DNA of 42,625 nt from Candidatus Poribacteria bacterium (GTDB lineage Bacteria; Poribacteria; WGA-4E; WGA-3G): positions 12,978-55,602 of the forward strand of contig JAAXHD010000120.1 of assembly GCA_012271015.1 (NCBI GenBank), in the 5' to 3' direction. This document shows, in pieces, positions 32,608 through 40,912 of this stretch (positions are counted from its first letter, which is position 1; each line of letters starts with the position of its first letter). Under the pieces are notes generated by a model. The model was not told the DNA's origin. It searched no databases and was given only the letters and a program-made list of their open reading frames with translations. Made by a program: the position numbers and the translations under genes.

Positions 32608-35100
32608 TTAGTTACCTACACTTATATGATAAGGCATGAGAAGAAATAACCGATGCTTTCTGATTGTGTTTAGGAGTCTCGCGGTGGTGCTCAAACCACC
32701 GTATCGTGCCATAAACTGCAGCGGCGATTCAGTTCCCACACCCCTACCCTCCACGCGCAAGTCAGTGGAGGCTTGCGGGATGACGTTTTCAACGGAATTC
32801 GGAGTTACAAATCCCTCCCACAACGAACCTAACGGAAGTCCAACGTTGTTGAGTAGTTGTGACATCCATGTTTTCTTCGGGAATTCGACTATTCCGACCG
32901 ACTCTTTTTCCAATCCTGCGCGTTCTCGCGCGATTGCGATTGCGAGACTTAAACCGCCTAACTCATCTACAAGTCCATTTTCCTTTGCCTGTCTACCTGA
33001 CCAGATACGTCCTCGTCCGAGTCTATCTACATCCTCGATCGTTAACTCGGTTCGCCCAAGAGCAACTTTTTCAATAAAATCGTCATAAATTTCTTTAATC
33101 TGTTTCCGTACAATTTCTTTTTCATCAAGCGGATAGTCTCCGTAATCGGTGTAAAAATCGGCATGTTCGCCCCGTTTGAGAATCTCCTTATGGATGCCGA
33201 GTTTCTCATAAAGCCCCTTGAAACTATACTTGCCGCCAACAACACCGATAGACCCCGTAATCGTTCCGGGTTCAGCAACGATTGCATCGGCGGGAGCCGC
33301 GATGTAATAGCCTCCTGATGCCGCCACATCACCCATTGACACCACGAGTGGTTTAACCTCTTTGAGTTGTACTAATTCACGCCATATAGTGTCAGCGGCG
33401 ACAACGAGCCCGCCACCGCTGTCAATTCGCAAGACGACGGCTTTTATAGAATCGTCGTCTTTTACCGCCTTGACACTACGTGCGATTGTGTCCGCGCCCA
33501 TCACCTGAGTGCCCATAAACGGATCGACGAAACTATCCCCCGTCAACATCAATCCTTCAGCCTTAATGATTGCAACTTTCGGTTCTGGCACCTGCCAATC
33601 TTGCGCGTACAATCCACTTCGGACGTATTCACTAAGTGACACCAAATCGGTTTTGGTATCAGTCAGTTCGGTCACGACATCATGCAATTCATCTTCATAG
33701 ACGAGTCTGTCCACCAGTTCAACGGCAAAGGCTTGACGTGCTGTGTAAGGTCCCTTGTCGATACGTTTTTTGACGCTTTCGCGCGTCCATCCACGCCCTT
33801 CTGCGATTGCCTCTACAAGTTGTTCGTACAGGTCATCCAAAATAATGTTTTGGATCTCGCGGTGTGCTTCGGACATCTCGCGCCGAGTGAATGCCTCGGA
33901 TGCGGACTTGTACTTACCGAGATGCTCAAGATCCGCCCTAATGCCGAGCATGTCTAACGCACCCTTGTAGAAGGAACGCTCTGTGCGTATACCAATTAAC
34001 CGGACCTCAGCAGACGGATGGATCAGGATACCTTCGCATGTGGACGCGACGATATAGTCGCCGGTGGAACAATTAGAGAGATAGCAAAGAACAACACGTC
34101 CGGATTCTCTAAAATCCAAGATGGCATCCGACATCTCTTGAAGCTGCGCGATACCGTAACCGCTCCCGTCAATACGGACAAGAACCCCAGCGACATTTTC
34201 ATCCCATTTTGCGACAGGTAGGACCTGTTTGAGAGAGCGCATCGGTAGGTCGAGGAACGACCTACGGCGAGGCAGTGGTTTGGTTCTCGGAGTGTTGGAA
34301 AAATGAAAATAGCCGACACCCGACTGTGGTTCGCGATTGTTGTCAAAAGCGTTGCCCGATCCAAATCCCCAATTTCCGATATTCACACCGAAACGGATAT
34401 CAAAACTCAGATCGTTATTTATAGTGCCGCGGAGCATGAATTCACGAATCGGGCGGACCTCCAAGGCATAGTGGAGGTCTACACCCGCAATCCCTTGAGT
34501 TTTCTGCATGTCAATTGAGAGTGTTGTGCGCCATGTGCCTGGACGGAGTGCCAACCCTAAACCATAGGTGCGTCCGAGTTTTTCTCCAAGCAATTTAGGA
34601 CGATTGAGATCGCGTGCCGCCGCGCCAATTGAGAAATAACGTCGTCGATACATTAAACCCATGGAGAGCGAACGGAATCTGTTGTATCCCTTATCGTCCG
34701 AATTCATCCAGCTGTAACTGGTTCCCCAGTAGAGCGCGTTTCCGAGATGATAGCCACCCGAAAATGTATAGCGTGTGAAGTCGGTATCGGCATCGGCGGT
34801 GCCGAATTCTATACCGAAACCCGCACCCGGGACAGCAAGGAAGAAAGCGTCATCGCCTGCCCAATCGCTTTGATATGTTCGGAGGTAGTATAGGTTTAGA
34901 CCCTGTCCTGCGGCAAGTCCGGATGGATTAAAGAAGGTGGCGAGGGCATCATCGCTCATAGCGATGGAACTTGAAGGCAAGTGGGTGCGCGCCTTTGGCG
35001 GTGCGGCGGCACAAAGCGTGCTTATCCCACAGATGAATGCTGCAGAGATAACACTTTTACCAATACGCTCTAAATGCTGGGAAAATAAAGATGGAACCAT
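32608..35100 (-). CDS. sppA: SppA signal peptide peptidase (67K type) fused to an N-terminal outer-membrane-barrel-like domain
   Basis: The product is about 830 residues from the ATG at 35100. A signal peptide (residues 1-34) is followed by about 250 residues that look like a PorV/FadL-type barrel (FFNPSGLAAGQGLNLYYL, GYHLGNALYWGTSYSW). From about 290 onward it is a double-domain SppA. The dyad is present: Lys398 in GKYKSASEAFTR and Ser595 in DVAASGGYYIA. SppA digests cleaved signal peptides in the membrane. The barrel-like fusion would place it at the outer membrane or make it secreted (inference). TTG at 35139 is possible but lies in a repeat hairpin. The last 60 residues include repeat-encoded sequence (32750-32822). 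A promoter is predicted at 35287-35259. Confidence 0.88.
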   Translation of the reverse strand: MVPSLFSQHLERIGKSVISAAFICGISTLCAAAPPKARTHLPSSSIAMSDDALATFFNPSGLAAGQGLNLYYLRTYQSDWAGDDAFFLAVPGAGFGIEFGTADADTDFTRYTFSGGYHLGNALYWGTSYSWMNSDDKGYNRFRSLSMGLMYRRRYFSIGAAARDLNRPKLLGEKLGRTYGLGLALRPGTWRTTLSIDMQKTQGIAGVDLHYALEVRPIREFMLRGTINNDLSFDIRFGVNIGNWGFGSGNAFDNNREPQSGVGYFHFSNTPRTKPLPRRRSFLDLPMRSLKQVLPVAKWDENVAGVLVRIDGSGYGIAQLQEMSDAILDFRESGRVVLCYLSNCSTGDYIVASTCEGILIHPSAEVRLIGIRTERSFYKGALDMLGIRADLEHLGKYKSASEAFTRREMSEAHREIQNIILDDLYEQLVEAIAEGRGWTRESVKKRIDKGPYTARQAFAVELVDRLVYEDELHDVVTELTDTKTDLVSLSEYVRSGLYAQDWQVPEPKVAIIKAEGLMLTGDSFVDPFMGTQVMGADTIARSVKAVKDDDSIKAVVLRIDSGGGLVVAADTIWRELVQLKEVKPLVVSMGDVAASGGYYIAAPADAIVAEPGTITGSIGVVGGKYSFKGLYEKLGIHKEILKRGEHADFYTDYGDYPLDEKEIVRKQIKEIYDDFIEKVALGRTELTIEDVDRLGRGRIWSGRQAKENGLVDELGGLSLAIAIARERAGLEKESVGIVEFPKKTWMSQLLNNVGLPLGSLWEGFVTPNSVENVIPQASTDLRVEGRGVGTESPLQFMARYGGLSTTARLLNTIRKHRLFLLMPYHISVGN
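32750..32822. repeat. Dispersed palindromic repeat inside the 3' end of sppA
   Basis: CGCAAGTCAGTGGAGGCTTGCGGGA and GGAATTCGGAGTTACAAATCCCTCCCA match repeats at 35127-35165 and 31806-31830. In frame they encode part of the sppA C-terminus (LWEGFVTPNSVENVIPQAST), beyond the catalytic domain, so the protein tail seems to have been acquired from repeat DNA. Confidence 0.65.
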
Positions 35101-35126
35101 TTTTAGACTATAGGTCTTTGCGCCGT

Positions 35127-35165
35127 ATTCCAAGCGCAAGCCTATAGAGGCTTGCGGGACAATGT
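35127..35165. repeat. Repeat with perfect 9-bp hairpin
   Basis: CGCAAGCCT at 35135-35143 pairs with AGGCTTGCG at 35148-35156 around ATAG. CGGGACAATG follows. The unit matches, in reverse, the left part of repeat copy A (2332-2372) and relates to 32750-32780 and 40848-40878. Confidence 0.75.
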
Positions 35166-35258
35166 TTCAGACGGATTTCTGGTGAATTCCAACGGGGTTC
35201 AGCGCAAGCGCGCTCAATTCCTAAGGGATGCCCTACTTGCCGTATGAACCTATACTAT

Positions 35259-35287
35259 AGAATACCACAAAAACATGGAGATTGCAA
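35259..35287 (-). promoter_or_regulatory. Probable promoter of sppA
   Basis: On the minus strand TTGCAA (35287-35282) and TATTCT (35264-35259) are 17 nt apart, starting just after the PhyH stop at 35303. The 5' leader would be about 155 nt and contains the hairpin repeat at 35127-35165. Confidence 0.5.
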
Positions 35288-35302
35288 TAGGAACACTAAG
35301 AC

Positions 35303-36118
35303 CTATGAACGTCGGGCATATTGCGGGAACAATTCGTCATGAATGTCGCTACATTGCTGGAGATGGGTTTGTCGCTCCGCGTCCGCAGTGTCAACCATTT
35401 TTGGGAAATACATCCCTGCGCCCGTCTCAATTTTATATCCGCCTGCTGAATGGACGCTCAAATACTGGTGAAGCGTCTCCAAATCGGGCTCGGTTGTGCA
35501 ATGTTGCGTGCAATTCATCGTGAACATCCGTCGCCGGGTCCCACCGCCAAATGCCGCGTGATAGGTGTCGTGGTTGAAAATCACGACATCGCCGGGTGTG
35601 CTCTCCAATGCGATGCTGGTCGGAAAATCACGCGGCGGTATACCGTATAATGCCTCTGATTGATTTGGGTCAATCTTTCCTGCTCTGACAAAGTGTGCTG
35701 GGTTTTGACTGCCGGGAATGATGCGCAAGCATCCGGTGTCTTTTGTCAAAGGATCGAGGTAAAACGCTACCTTACAAGCGAAGAGGCGTCCCCACCCACC
35801 ATCAGGATGCCAACCCGTATCACCGCTGTAATAGTTCCCGTCCCCCCCAGCGTAGTTGAAGTCTTCACCGAGTACACCACCGATGAGTCCTTTAACTCGT
35901 TCATCATCAAGGAGGGTACAGAGTCGAGACCGATGCTCAATTGGACCGCCGAACATTGTACGGCTCGTCCCATCGTGATCTTTACCGCCTCCAAATTCCT
36001 GAATCGATATCTCAAACTCTTCGATGATCCATTCCATCTCGCTCGGTGAAAACATGCCTGGTATTGCGAGATAGCCAAACGTATTGAAAAAATTCACTTG
36101 ATGTTCTGTCAGTTTCAT
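35303..36118 (-). CDS. Phytanoyl-CoA dioxygenase (PhyH) family oxygenase
   Basis: The 271-residue Fe(II)/2-oxoglutarate oxygenase has ligands H104-x-D106 (TGWHPDGGWG) and H187 (FNHDTYHAAFGG), and a GCLRIIPGSQ turn. A conserved Arg (GGGTRRRMFTMN) should bind 2-oxoglutarate. It is adjacent to a second PhyH gene 112 nt upstream on the same strand, but the two are clearly distinct sequences and not a recent duplicate. The substrate is unknown. The ATG at 36118 is preceded by TTTAAAAA with GGAG about 15 nt away, too far for a normal ribosome site. Confidence 0.88.
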   Translation of the reverse strand: MKLTEHQVNFFNTFGYLAIPGMFSPSEMEWIIEEFEISIQEFGGGKDHDGTSRTMFGGPIEHRSRLCTLLDDERVKGLIGGVLGEDFNYAGGDGNYYSGDTGWHPDGGWGRLFACKVAFYLDPLTKDTGCLRIIPGSQNPAHFVRAGKIDPNQSEALYGIPPRDFPTSIALESTPGDVVIFNHDTYHAAFGGGTRRRMFTMNCTQHCTTEPDLETLHQYLSVHSAGGYKIETGAGMYFPKMVDTADAERQTHLQQCSDIHDELFPQYARRS

Positions 36119-36230
36119 TTTTTAAACTATTAGCTCCTGGGCTGTGCTCCATTACATTACGCACAGGTTTTTGGTTAATTCCGAGATGCATTCAGATCGG
36201 GAACGGTTTTTAAGAATAAGGTTTATCTGG

Positions 36231-37055
36231 CTACTCCCACCGTGCCCAGACGTTTGGTGTAACATATCCTTCGTCAGTGTACGGATCTTTACCAGCGACG
36301 GTAACAACACCGCGATAATTCCGCTGTCCCTTCCAGCCTAACCACGATGCCGTTGAACAGTAGTGGCTCACCAGAATACGGCGGAATGCATCGCTTCGAT
36401 TCTTTTTCGAGCGGTGCAAAAGGTAACCGTTAAAAAAGAGAACGCTACCGGCTGACATTTCAATCGGGATTTCGTGGGTGTCATCAAAACCAGAGGCTTC
36501 GTGACAACTGTCGAATTCATGACGTTTGTTGTGTGGGAAACGGTCATAAATTACACCGGAGCGATGGCTATCTGGTAAAACCCAGAGACAACCATTTTCA
36601 ACCCTGGCATCATCCAATGTAATCCATACGCCGAGCAGTGATCGGTCACGCGTCGGAATGGGGTGTTCGTCCTGATGCCATGGGTTACCCGTATGTCCCG
36701 GGACCTTACTCAACATCATCGACTGCATACATTTCACACCACCATCCCAAAACGGGATGTGTGCCCCAACAATCACCCGGAGGACTTCACAGATCTTTGG
36801 ATGTTCAACGTAACGTCGAACCAAGGGGCTAAAAACATGCGGTTCACCGACACACATGATTCTATCCAAAACTTCCATTTCGCTTGCCGTTTCCGGCATC
36901 GGTGGGATCGCCTCACACGGGTAATCCCCACGAAAGACTTTTAGCATTTCTGCTTTCAGGTCATTGCACTCTTCGAGTGTAATAACATCTGGAAGCAGTA
37001 AATATCCATCATTGATGTATGATTTTGCCCAAAGATTGGACTGCTCTTGTACCAT
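36231..37055 (-). CDS. Phytanoyl-CoA dioxygenase (PhyH) family oxygenase
   Basis: The 274-residue product has H127-x-D129 (NPWHQDEHP), H214 (GYLLHRSKKNRS) and an ENGCLWVLPDSH turn. Its sequence is typical of the ectoine-hydroxylase-like/PhyH branch used on small molecules. It lies between another PhyH gene and a discoidin-domain lipoprotein. The ATG at 37055 lies only 6 nt after a -10-like TAGATT, preceded by TTGACT at 18 nt spacing, so its mRNA may be leaderless. GAAGG is also present 12-16 nt upstream. The third PhyH gene of the window is at 14564. Confidence 0.88.
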   Translation of the reverse strand: MVQEQSNLWAKSYINDGYLLLPDVITLEECNDLKAEMLKVFRGDYPCEAIPPMPETASEMEVLDRIMCVGEPHVFSPLVRRYVEHPKICEVLRVIVGAHIPFWDGGVKCMQSMMLSKVPGHTGNPWHQDEHPIPTRDRSLLGVWITLDDARVENGCLWVLPDSHRSGVIYDRFPHNKRHEFDSCHEASGFDDTHEIPIEMSAGSVLFFNGYLLHRSKKNRSDAFRRILVSHYCSTASWLGWKGQRNYRGVVTVAGKDPYTDEGYVTPNVWARWE

Positions 37056-37061
37056 CTTTTT

Positions 37062-37091
37062 AATCTACCTTCGGATAAGTAATAGAGTCAA
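37062..37091 (-). promoter_or_regulatory. Promoter giving a possibly leaderless PhyH mRNA; tail resembles the gene-start repeat
   Basis: On the minus strand TTGACT (37091-37086), 18 nt, TAGATT (37067-37062), AAAAAG and ATG follow in order. The stretch CCGAAGGTAGATTAAAAAG aligns with the repeat tail CCGCAAGGTATAATTAAAAA, so this may be a degenerate copy (H). Confidence 0.55.
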
Positions 37092-37127
37092 TAATTTCCG
37101 TCCCAACTCGCTGATAGAAACCGATAA

Positions 37128-38231
37128 CTATTCTGCCCGGATAATACGCCATGTTTCCGCTTCACTCGCGAAAATCAACGTCAATTTGCCGGACATCTGT
37201 TCAACTTGACCGTTCGCTTTCGGGGCATATTGCAACGTATAGCCACCCGTTACAATCGCCGTATCGTCGGCTATGTTCGGATGGATGTCAATATCGGTCA
37301 GTGTCATGTCAATCTGATGATAAACATCAAAAAACTGGGATGCCTTTGTTTTAACGTCTTGGTATGTGCGCCCATTCGAGAGATACGCCTCTGAAAAACA
37401 GGACATAACCTTCGTCAGGTCTGCCATGTCGTATCCGAGTTCATATCGGTTTAAGACGTTCTGAATAATCTCTTTGATCGTCGGTTCGGTTTGAGATTTA
37501 CCGTTTTGTGTCTCTGTTGCTACAGGATGCGCCATTGATTCCGGCGGGATTCCTTGTGCAATCTGCTTAAGTGTATGCACTTCCGGGGCGGCATATCCCC
37601 AAACCTCCAACTCCATAACTCGCGCGATGCCGTCCACTGCATACACCGGTCGCCTTCCCGCCATGTGTTGGTAATTGAAAACCGTATCATTTGAGGAAAC
37701 AGGGACGAGCCGGACTTTGCTTGCAATCAGGCGTTGGCGAACCTCATGAATCCGTTTCCCCTTGGTATTATCTCGCGCTGTATACTGTTTGTCTTTCGTA
37801 TCACCTGACGGAATAAGCCCCCAACCGGTGCCGTGCCAATACTCAATTCGATAGTCTTTTAACCCGAATTGCGGAGCTGGATATTTCTCGGAGTTGATCG
37901 TCCACATAACAATTTTACGAATATCGACCGGTTTCGCAAGCGTCACAGATACATAAGGACGCTTGTTCAGATCGGAAGTGCGGAGATGTTCTAAACTGCT
38001 TCCCCATCCACTGCCCTCATCCCACGTCTCGGAATTGGTATCCCCATCGATTACCTCTCCTGCGCGATGGTTTGGAACGGATTGTGAAGCATTCGCGATT
38101 GCCCCATTTCGGCTCAATGCGAAATTGATAAGTGGTGGTGGGGGTTGTAAAAGATGTTCCTGCAAAATTTGCGATTTACAACCCATCACTGAAAGCAAAA
38201 GCATCAGGCATAGAACACATATACGAAGCAT
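37128..38231 (-). CDS. Lipoprotein with F5/8 type C (discoidin) domain and NTF2/SnoaL-like C-terminal domain
   Basis: The product is about 367 residues from ATG at 38231, which follows AAGGAGG at 6 nt spacing. The lipoprotein signal ends LLSVMGC (Cys17). Residues 40-200 form a discoidin-like carbohydrate-binding domain (AGEVIDGDTNSETWDE, RPYVSVTLAKPVDIRKIVMW, ELEVWGY). Residues 245-367 form an NTF2/DUF4440-like fold (IIQNVLNRYELGYDMADLTKVMSCFSEAY, then VTGGYTLQYAPKANG). The open frame upstream of 38231 overlaps the neighbouring hydrolase gene and is not needed. It lies 19 nt after the glycoside-hydrolase-like gene, so the two are probably one operon for binding and cutting a polysaccharide. 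Confidence 0.82.
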   Translation of the reverse strand: MLRICVLCLMLLLSVMGCKSQILQEHLLQPPPPLINFALSRNGAIANASQSVPNHRAGEVIDGDTNSETWDEGSGWGSSLEHLRTSDLNKRPYVSVTLAKPVDIRKIVMWTINSEKYPAPQFGLKDYRIEYWHGTGWGLIPSGDTKDKQYTARDNTKGKRIHEVRQRLIASKVRLVPVSSNDTVFNYQHMAGRRPVYAVDGIARVMELEVWGYAAPEVHTLKQIAQGIPPESMAHPVATETQNGKSQTEPTIKEIIQNVLNRYELGYDMADLTKVMSCFSEAYLSNGRTYQDVKTKASQFFDVYHQIDMTLTDIDIHPNIADDTAIVTGGYTLQYAPKANGQVEQMSGKLTLIFASEAETWRIIRAE

Positions 38232-38250
38232 CGTTAACCTCCTTTTCGTT

Positions 38251-40794
38251 TCACCGTAACACTGCCAAGCGTCCGAGCGTCTGTGTTGTCTGGTCTCCGG
38301 TGACAGCGCGTATCCTGAAAAAATAGACACCATTGGCAAGCAATATACCGTCAGCATCTCGAGCATCCCACATAAACTCGTTGTAGCCCTCGTTCCCGGA
38401 AGCCCCTTTCAAGACATTTACAACCCGTCCAGATGTGGCGTAAATAGTGATAGAAACTTCATCTGCATCCAACGACAACTGATAGGTAAACGTTGTTTTT
38501 TCTTTTAAAGGATTCGGGTAGTTGTGAACATCCGAAACTCGGAACGGGGTTTCCTCTGGTGAGAAGCCCTCGTCGTGTTTCTGGAGCGTCATATAATCGA
38601 AACTCGTTAACCAAGCGACTTCTGCGTTTAAAGCACTCAGCAACTCCGCTTCAATCGTCCGATGCGAATATCCGAAAAGTGGGATAAACTCCTCAATCCC
38701 TTTGATATGTGGTTGTATGGACTTCGAGAATTCTACCGCGCTCGTTAACTTAGCACGGATTGCCTCTTCTGTACCTGGCTCATAACCGAGTGCTATTGCT
38801 TCTACTAACTTGGCTCGACTTTCAAAGAACAGGACCCACAACTCCATCAAGTGGATAGCATCGCGTAAATCCTCTGTCGCTTCCAGATCAAAGGGTTCTG
38901 CGATCTCACTTGCTACCCGTATCTCGTTTGCAGATTGCTGTTGCGGTGCCAAAAGTGCTGTGAACCGATCCACAGCGAGTTTCGCAATGTCCAGTTCCGG
39001 GATAGCCAACGTATCTTCAACAGCCCGTGGTCCGATCAATGTCCAGAATCGCGTTGCGAGTCCTGCGGATCCGCTACCGTATGTGCCACCTACGGTCAAG
39101 GATCCCGCATAATCCGTGAAATAACTTGCCATGTTCCATCCGTTTACCCGCAAGGCGTTCAGAATGCGTGGCGCGGCCTCGGTGCCGTATCGGGCTATCA
39201 ACTCATTTCGCAGGAGTTGATAATGGTCAAGGTTGATGTCCCAATTGAGACTTGCACTGACAAGACGGTCGAGGTATCCCAACCCTTGTATTGCGCCTTG
39301 GACGGTAAATCCACCGAGTCCAACGACCTCGGGATTATTGGCAAGTTGCCGAACACCTTGTACAAAGAGATCGCTCTCGAGCATCCAAAACGGCATGACC
39401 TCTTCCACTTCATGCGAAAGGACTATAAAGCGATGCCCGATTTCCCCGAGTGCCCTGACTTGTGGGATAGGTAAGCCGGCACTCGCGACGGGTTCACCAT
39501 CTGCACCCCACTTTCGTGAGAAAATAGTCCCTTTCGGCAACTGTTGTGCGTAAATGCCTGCGGCATCTTTGAGCCAACTGCTGTCATACCCAGAGATATA
39601 AAATTTGAAGTCCGGACGCACCTCTCGTGCGGCGTTAATAATCGTAAAGTAGACCTGCCAAAGTTTTGCTTGTCCCTGTTCTGTCCTATCACCACAATCA
39701 GGACAATCGCATGCGCGCGTCTCGTGCCCCCAGGAACGTAGATGAAAACCGGCAAGCGCAGGATAGGTGCGCACGATCGCTTGCGTCAGCTCCCTCGCGA
39801 GCGTATGAAACGCGGGTTTAGACCAACAGAACGGGCGATAAGACACTTCGTTCCGAGAAGCCCCGTAAAGCACTCTCGGTCCAAGGACATCGGGACGCTG
39901 TTGAATCAGTGCCTCTGTCGGTTCACCAGTCACATACATGAAAAGATAAGCATCAATGCCACGCCGTTCGAGCGCATTAAACCGATTTTGTAGTGTTGCG
40001 ATGCGTTCCCGTCGCTGTCCTATCGGCTCATCTTGCAGAACTTCAAACGCAGGCGTGTCAACATATTTAAACGCCGTTCCGAACCCATCTTCAATACCCG
40101 TGCCTGTCCAAACGCCTTCGCCGCCACTCATGTTGATACGGTGGCGTGCGAGCCAATCCGGATCCTCTATCTCTAACACAGCACGCACGGGATAAAATGG
40201 GGACGAGGTCTCGTTCATGAACGGCACGAGCAGGGCTTGCGCTTTGGCAACCGGCAACTCTGGATGTACGGGTTTCAAACCCGTCAATGCCGTAATACAG
40301 TTTTCAATGAAGGCATACGCGCCATAAACCACCCCGCGCTCGGTGTGCGCTGTCACAACAATGATGATCTCTGTACCGACCTCTACTGTTTTGATACGAT
40401 AGCCTTCGTCTCCAAGTTCTTCTGCCAATGTCAGTTCCACATTCGCCTGTAATCCTGCAATCGTTGGATTCGATCTTGGGGTGCCAAGCACAATAACCGT
40501 TTGTGTTTCCGTTTGTTGGCGATTGGTCCGAATGTCGAGTTTGGCACCTGTGAATTGTTGAATAAAGGATTGGATTTCGGCGGCTGCGAACTGTTCCTGT
40601 TCCGAGGCGTTCGCTCCGACCTGAAGTGTTGCTCTCGGTGCACCGGAGACCGCAATCGGAATTTGATCGCTCCTCACTGGCAGGACGAACGCGACAATAC
40701 AGAAGATAGCCGTCAGCGTATTGGCTATCAGCCATCGGCTTTCAGTTTTCAGCTTTTGGTTGGAAGATTGGAAGGTTGGAAGATTAGGGGGCAT
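38251..40794 (-). CDS. Secreted glycoside-hydrolase-like protein with FlgD-type C-terminal domain
   Basis: The product is about 847 residues from ATG at 40794. A hydrophobic signal (ANTLTAIFCIVAFVLPVRS) leads to a GH20b/GH67-type N-terminal domain (NASEQEQFAAAEIQSFIQQFTG, then HTERGVVYGAYAF). A barrel-like middle follows, with GFHLRSWGHETRACDCPDCGDRTEQGQ. This layout is seen in alpha-glucuronidase-like and DUF4838-type proteins. The last 90 residues form a FlgD-like domain (YPNPLKEKTTFTYQL, MWDARDADG, NGVYFFRIR). The start is uncertain: ATGs at 40806 and 40794 both lie near AAGGAG, and the open frame extends to 40935 through repeat DNA. The catalytic acids cannot be assigned from sequence alone. 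The next gene encodes a discoidin lipoprotein. Confidence 0.78.
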   Translation of the reverse strand: MPPNLPTFQSSNQKLKTESRWLIANTLTAIFCIVAFVLPVRSDQIPIAVSGAPRATLQVGANASEQEQFAAAEIQSFIQQFTGAKLDIRTNRQQTETQTVIVLGTPRSNPTIAGLQANVELTLAEELGDEGYRIKTVEVGTEIIIVVTAHTERGVVYGAYAFIENCITALTGLKPVHPELPVAKAQALLVPFMNETSSPFYPVRAVLEIEDPDWLARHRINMSGGEGVWTGTGIEDGFGTAFKYVDTPAFEVLQDEPIGQRRERIATLQNRFNALERRGIDAYLFMYVTGEPTEALIQQRPDVLGPRVLYGASRNEVSYRPFCWSKPAFHTLARELTQAIVRTYPALAGFHLRSWGHETRACDCPDCGDRTEQGQAKLWQVYFTIINAAREVRPDFKFYISGYDSSWLKDAAGIYAQQLPKGTIFSRKWGADGEPVASAGLPIPQVRALGEIGHRFIVLSHEVEEVMPFWMLESDLFVQGVRQLANNPEVVGLGGFTVQGAIQGLGYLDRLVSASLNWDINLDHYQLLRNELIARYGTEAAPRILNALRVNGWNMASYFTDYAGSLTVGGTYGSGSAGLATRFWTLIGPRAVEDTLAIPELDIAKLAVDRFTALLAPQQQSANEIRVASEIAEPFDLEATEDLRDAIHLMELWVLFFESRAKLVEAIALGYEPGTEEAIRAKLTSAVEFSKSIQPHIKGIEEFIPLFGYSHRTIEAELLSALNAEVAWLTSFDYMTLQKHDEGFSPEETPFRVSDVHNYPNPLKEKTTFTYQLSLDADEVSITIYATSGRVVNVLKGASGNEGYNEFMWDARDADGILLANGVYFFRIRAVTGDQTTQTLGRLAVLR
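40717..40763. repeat. GGCTATCAGCCATCGGCTTTCAG-type repeat in the 5' end of the hydrolase gene
   Basis: GGCTATCA, GCCATCG, GCTTTCA, GTTTTCA and GCTTTTG units follow each other, then GGAAGATTGGAAGGTTGGAAGA to about 40785. The repeat is within the coding frame ahead of the signal sequence. A further cluster at 40877-40912 (GCTGACTGCTGACTGCTATTC) lies between this gene and the ZIP gene. Confidence 0.65.
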
Positions 40795-40912
40795 TTCTCC
40801 TTCCATTCTTCCATCCCTCCATCCCAGTCTCTTGCTGACTGCGACGCAAGCCGCGTGTGGGAGACCTGCGGGATAATGCTGACTGCTGACTGCTATTCCC
40901 GCCGATAGCCAT

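Noticed and set aside
36144..36341. Plus-strand frame between the two PhyH genes
   Set aside because: It overlaps the 3' end of a clear PhyH gene on the minus strand and has no ribosome site or recognisable sequence.
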